This document shows positions 61,694 through 64,000 of a stretch of DNA of 64,000 nucleotides, one piece after another; positions within the stretch are counted from its first letter, which is position 1, and each line of letters starts with the position of its first letter. The DNA is from Micromonospora radicis (GTDB lineage: Bacteria; Actinomycetota; Actinomycetes; Mycobacteriales; Micromonosporaceae). The position numbers were made by a program, and so were the translations under genes. Location of the stretch: the NCBI RefSeq assembly GCF_003583405.1, contig NZ_QXEC01000001.1, positions 186,001 through 250,000 of the forward strand, read 5' to 3'. A model generated the notes under the pieces. It worked only from the letters and a program-made list of their open reading frames with translations, was not told where the DNA came from and ran no database searches.

Positions 61694-63820
61694 TCACAGG
61701 CTCGCGCACTGGCTGAACTTCGGACCGCTGACCGAGTTGGCGACCTCCAGGTTGGTCGGCGCGATGCCGTTGCCGGTGCAACCCAGCGGGCCGTTGACGG
61801 TGTTTCCGGCGATCAGCGGTGCCACGTCGGCGCTGTCGACCACGTTGACCGGGCCGCTCACCTTGTTGCCGACCAGGACCACGGGGCCCCGGACGCCGGT
61901 GACGTTGACCGGACCGTTGACCGTGCTGTCGGTCAGCACGAACCCGGCCGCGCCGCTGGCGTCCACCGGCCCGTTGATCGAGCCACCGTTGACGATCAGC
62001 GTGGCGCCCGGCTGGACCCGGACCGGACCCCGGACGGTGGCGCCGTCCAGGCAGGCCACCCCGGAGACCGTCAGCGGACCGTTGTGGGTACCGGTCAGCG
62101 TGGGGGCTACCCGCTCACCGGCGACCAGGCCCTCGGCGGCCTGCCCGTCGAGCAGCAGCGGCACCAGACCCCGCTCCGGCTGCGACATCGGCACCAGGTA
62201 GCCGTCGGCGACCTTGACCACCTTCCAGCCGTGGGCGGCGAGCCGCTGTGCCACGGTGGTCTGCCGGCCGGCCGGACCGTCGGTCCGCGCCCCGTGGTAC
62301 TGCTCCTCGGTGAGCTTGTAGGCACACGGCACCTGCTCCAGGATCCGCTCCGGAGTCGGCGCGTCCACCGGCGGCGGGGTGTCACCCGGGTGCGGAGCCG
62401 GGTACGCCTCGATCGGACGGGAACCCCGGAAGACGATCCGGCCGGTGTTCGCCGACTGGAACTTGATCGCCTCGGCCCGGGCGGCGGTGATGTCGCCGAC
62501 GCGCGCCCCGTGGTACGCGAGGAACTGGTTGAACGTCCAGAGCGCCGAGTACGTCTTGCGGCGGCGGTTGTTGGCGGTGTTGCCCTCGTCCGGCCGGGTC
62601 GGTCCGCCGGAGCTGCGCAGCTCCAGCAGCGAGTTGACCACGTTCTTCAGGCCGAGGGTGTTGCGCAGGATGGTCTCCTCACCCAGGCCCACGTTGGCCC
62701 CGGTGCACCCGTACGGGCAGGCCCACCAGCCGTCCTTGGCGCCCTGGGTGTACATGTGACCCTCGATCATGTGCTGCGACTCGTCGAAGATTCCCTGGGC
62801 CACGTTGGCGTGCCGCGGCGGCAGCATCGGCAGGTCACCGGTGTTGGTGTTGCCGTACTCGTGCCCGTCGTAGCTGGCGATCGGCCGGTAGTCGCGGATC
62901 ATCTCCACGAAGGTCTGGGTCTCCGGCTGGCGGATCAGCGAGTAGTCCCGGTTCAGGTCCTGACCGGTGGAGTTGCCCCGGCTGTTGGCCGCCCGGCCGT
63001 CACCGTTGATGGTCGGCAGGATCAGCATCGTGGTCTTCGACAGCCGGTCGAGGGTGGCCGGGTCGTCGGTGAACGCCAACTGCCGGGCCATGATGAAGCA
63101 GGCCTCACGGTCACCGGGCTCGTTGCCGTGCACGTTGCAGTTGACCAGCAGCGGGTTCGTCGCGGCCACGGCCTCCGGGGTGGCCGGCGGCGTGGGGTAG
63201 CCGATGACGAACATGTTGATCGGCCGGTTCTGGATGGTGCGGCCGATCTCCACCACCCGGACCCGGTCGCTCAGCTCGTCGATCGCCGCCGTGTAGGCGT
63301 ACTCGTTGACGTCGCTGGTGTACTGCGCGCCCAGCGTGTTCTCCCACTGGGTACGCAGGTTCTGCCCCGGGGTGCCCGGGTCGCCCCAGTGGGCGTTGGT
63401 GGTGCCGGCGACCGGCGCCGAGTACGGCTGAGCCGTGGTACCGAAGCGGGCCCGCACGCGCCACTGGAACCGGTTGCCGGGGGCGAACCCGGCGTCGGCG
63501 AAGGTGGGCTCGGAGTTGTTGATCTGCCGGTTCGGACGCCAGACACCGACGATCACCGAGTTGCCGGTGGCGGTGCCGTCGTCGGCGACCGGAGTCCGCT
63601 CGATCTGGTAGTCGGTGGCCCCGTCGACGTGGGTCCAGGCCAGGGTCGCGTACCCGGCACCCTGGACGACCGTCACGTCCTGCACCTGGTTCGGCTCCGC
63701 CTGCAGCTGCAGGGCGGTACCCGCGAGCTGGCCGTGGGCCTGGGCGGGCAGCGCCGTCGCCGCGAGGATGGCGGCGAGCAGACTGGAGAAGACACCGGCC
63801 GTTGTCCGTCTGTATCGCAA
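61694..63820 (-). CDS. Large secreted M14 zinc carboxypeptidase with FN3 and C-terminal beta-repeat domains
   Basis: About 708 residues. The TTG at 63820 is followed by a typical signal peptide (RYRRTTAGVFSSLLAAILAA to AQA), with GGAG 7 nt upstream, so TTG is the likely start. A fibronectin-III-like domain (VTVVQGAGYATLAWTHVDGATDYQIER) precedes the M14 domain. Zinc ligands are His231 and Glu234 (HGNE) and probably His320 in YDGHEYGN. The last about 130 residues contain seven short (N/S/R)GPV-type repeats spaced about 20 residues, like a beta-helix. It would act outside the cell on peptides or wall material. Confidence 0.87.
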   Translation of the reverse strand: MRYRRTTAGVFSSLLAAILAATALPAQAHGQLAGTALQLQAEPNQVQDVTVVQGAGYATLAWTHVDGATDYQIERTPVADDGTATGNSVIVGVWRPNRQINNSEPTFADAGFAPGNRFQWRVRARFGTTAQPYSAPVAGTTNAHWGDPGTPGQNLRTQWENTLGAQYTSDVNEYAYTAAIDELSDRVRVVEIGRTIQNRPINMFVIGYPTPPATPEAVAATNPLLVNCNVHGNEPGDREACFIMARQLAFTDDPATLDRLSKTTMLILPTINGDGRAANSRGNSTGQDLNRDYSLIRQPETQTFVEMIRDYRPIASYDGHEYGNTNTGDLPMLPPRHANVAQGIFDESQHMIEGHMYTQGAKDGWWACPYGCTGANVGLGEETILRNTLGLKNVVNSLLELRSSGGPTRPDEGNTANNRRRKTYSALWTFNQFLAYHGARVGDITAARAEAIKFQSANTGRIVFRGSRPIEAYPAPHPGDTPPPVDAPTPERILEQVPCAYKLTEEQYHGARTDGPAGRQTTVAQRLAAHGWKVVKVADGYLVPMSQPERGLVPLLLDGQAAEGLVAGERVAPTLTGTHNGPLTVSGVACLDGATVRGPVRVQPGATLIVNGGSINGPVDASGAAGFVLTDSTVNGPVNVTGVRGPVVLVGNKVSGPVNVVDSADVAPLIAGNTVNGPLGCTGNGIAPTNLEVANSVSGPKFSQCASL

Positions 63821-64000
63821 AGGGGATCTCCAAACAGGAGGGATGGCTGGGTACCGCTCAGCACACCCGCCACCGACCGGTCGCGGGGCCGCGAGCTGGG
63901 AATCTTGAGGATCATCTGAGATTCCCGGCCCCGTGGTGTCGCCGCCGCCGACCGGCGGTTCAGCCCGCCCGGAGCCGATACCCGACACCGCGTACCGTTT

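Noticed and set aside
61388..63919. 843-codon plus-strand open frame
   Set aside because: It lies opposite the M14 carboxypeptidase and the start of the fasciclin gene, both with signal peptides and family motifs. The plus-strand translation has no recognisable fold.

Overview
The window is GC-rich actinobacterial chromosomal DNA, most likely from Micromonosporaceae (Micromonospora or a close relative). The evidence is strong G/C bias at third codon positions, Lsr2, a Lon gene behind a HAIR-type operator, an ergothioneine operon, many GTG starts, several leaderless promoters and long perfect GC hairpins between convergent genes. I see no rRNA, tRNA, CRISPR array, insertion sequence or phage gene. 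It reads as a largely intact chromosomal segment with about 60 protein genes.

Layout. 1-6.4 kb: a truncated BtuF-like metal-receptor gene, a DUF2726 protein, a secreted Asn/Gly-repeat protein, lsr2 and lon. 6.4-13.9 kb: a DEAD-box helicase, a membrane protein divergent from a DesK/DesR-like two-component pair, and a two-gene operon of an M15-like peptidase and an asparagine-synthetase homologue. 14-18.7 kb: an ArsB-like permease, a membrane Ser/Thr kinase, an ECF sigma factor and its membrane partner. 18.8-23.2 kb: egtABCD for ergothioneine. 23.2-24.7 kb: a yybP-ykoY manganese riboswitch before a UPF0016 manganese exporter, then two small membrane proteins.

24.9-30.8 kb is a cell-surface cluster: a chain-length/BY-kinase, a low-molecular-weight tyrosine phosphatase, a GT4 glycosyltransferase, a DUF4012 protein and an LPVTG surface protein. 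30.9-37.8 kb is housekeeping and stress-related: glutamate dehydrogenase, a MazG-like protein, a pirin, a DNA-glycosylase-like protein, a divergent DUF2795/DUF2267 pair sharing an 18-bp inverted repeat, and an acyl-CoA racemase. 37.9-42.2 kb: a second yybP-ykoY riboswitch in front of terC, a molybdopterin oxidase/flavin reductase/DUF6510 operon, and a type II NADH dehydrogenase behind two identical-spacing palindromes.

42.3-48.7 kb is the most unusual part. A DUF2267/pterin-dehydratase-like fusion is followed by STAS proteins, a SpoIIE-type phosphatase, a cobalamin-binding protein carrying the CarH photoreceptor signature Wx9EH but no DNA-binding domain, another STAS protein and a CheY-like regulator. 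This looks like a light- or cobalamin-responsive partner-switching module. 48.8-64 kb: a secreted lytic-transglycosylase-like protein, OsmC, a soluble Ser/Thr kinase, an OmpR/HK pair, an AraC regulator facing a VOC protein, a microprotein/methyltransferase/alkaline-phosphatase-superfamily operon, citrate synthase, a fasciclin lipoprotein and a large secreted M14 carboxypeptidase.
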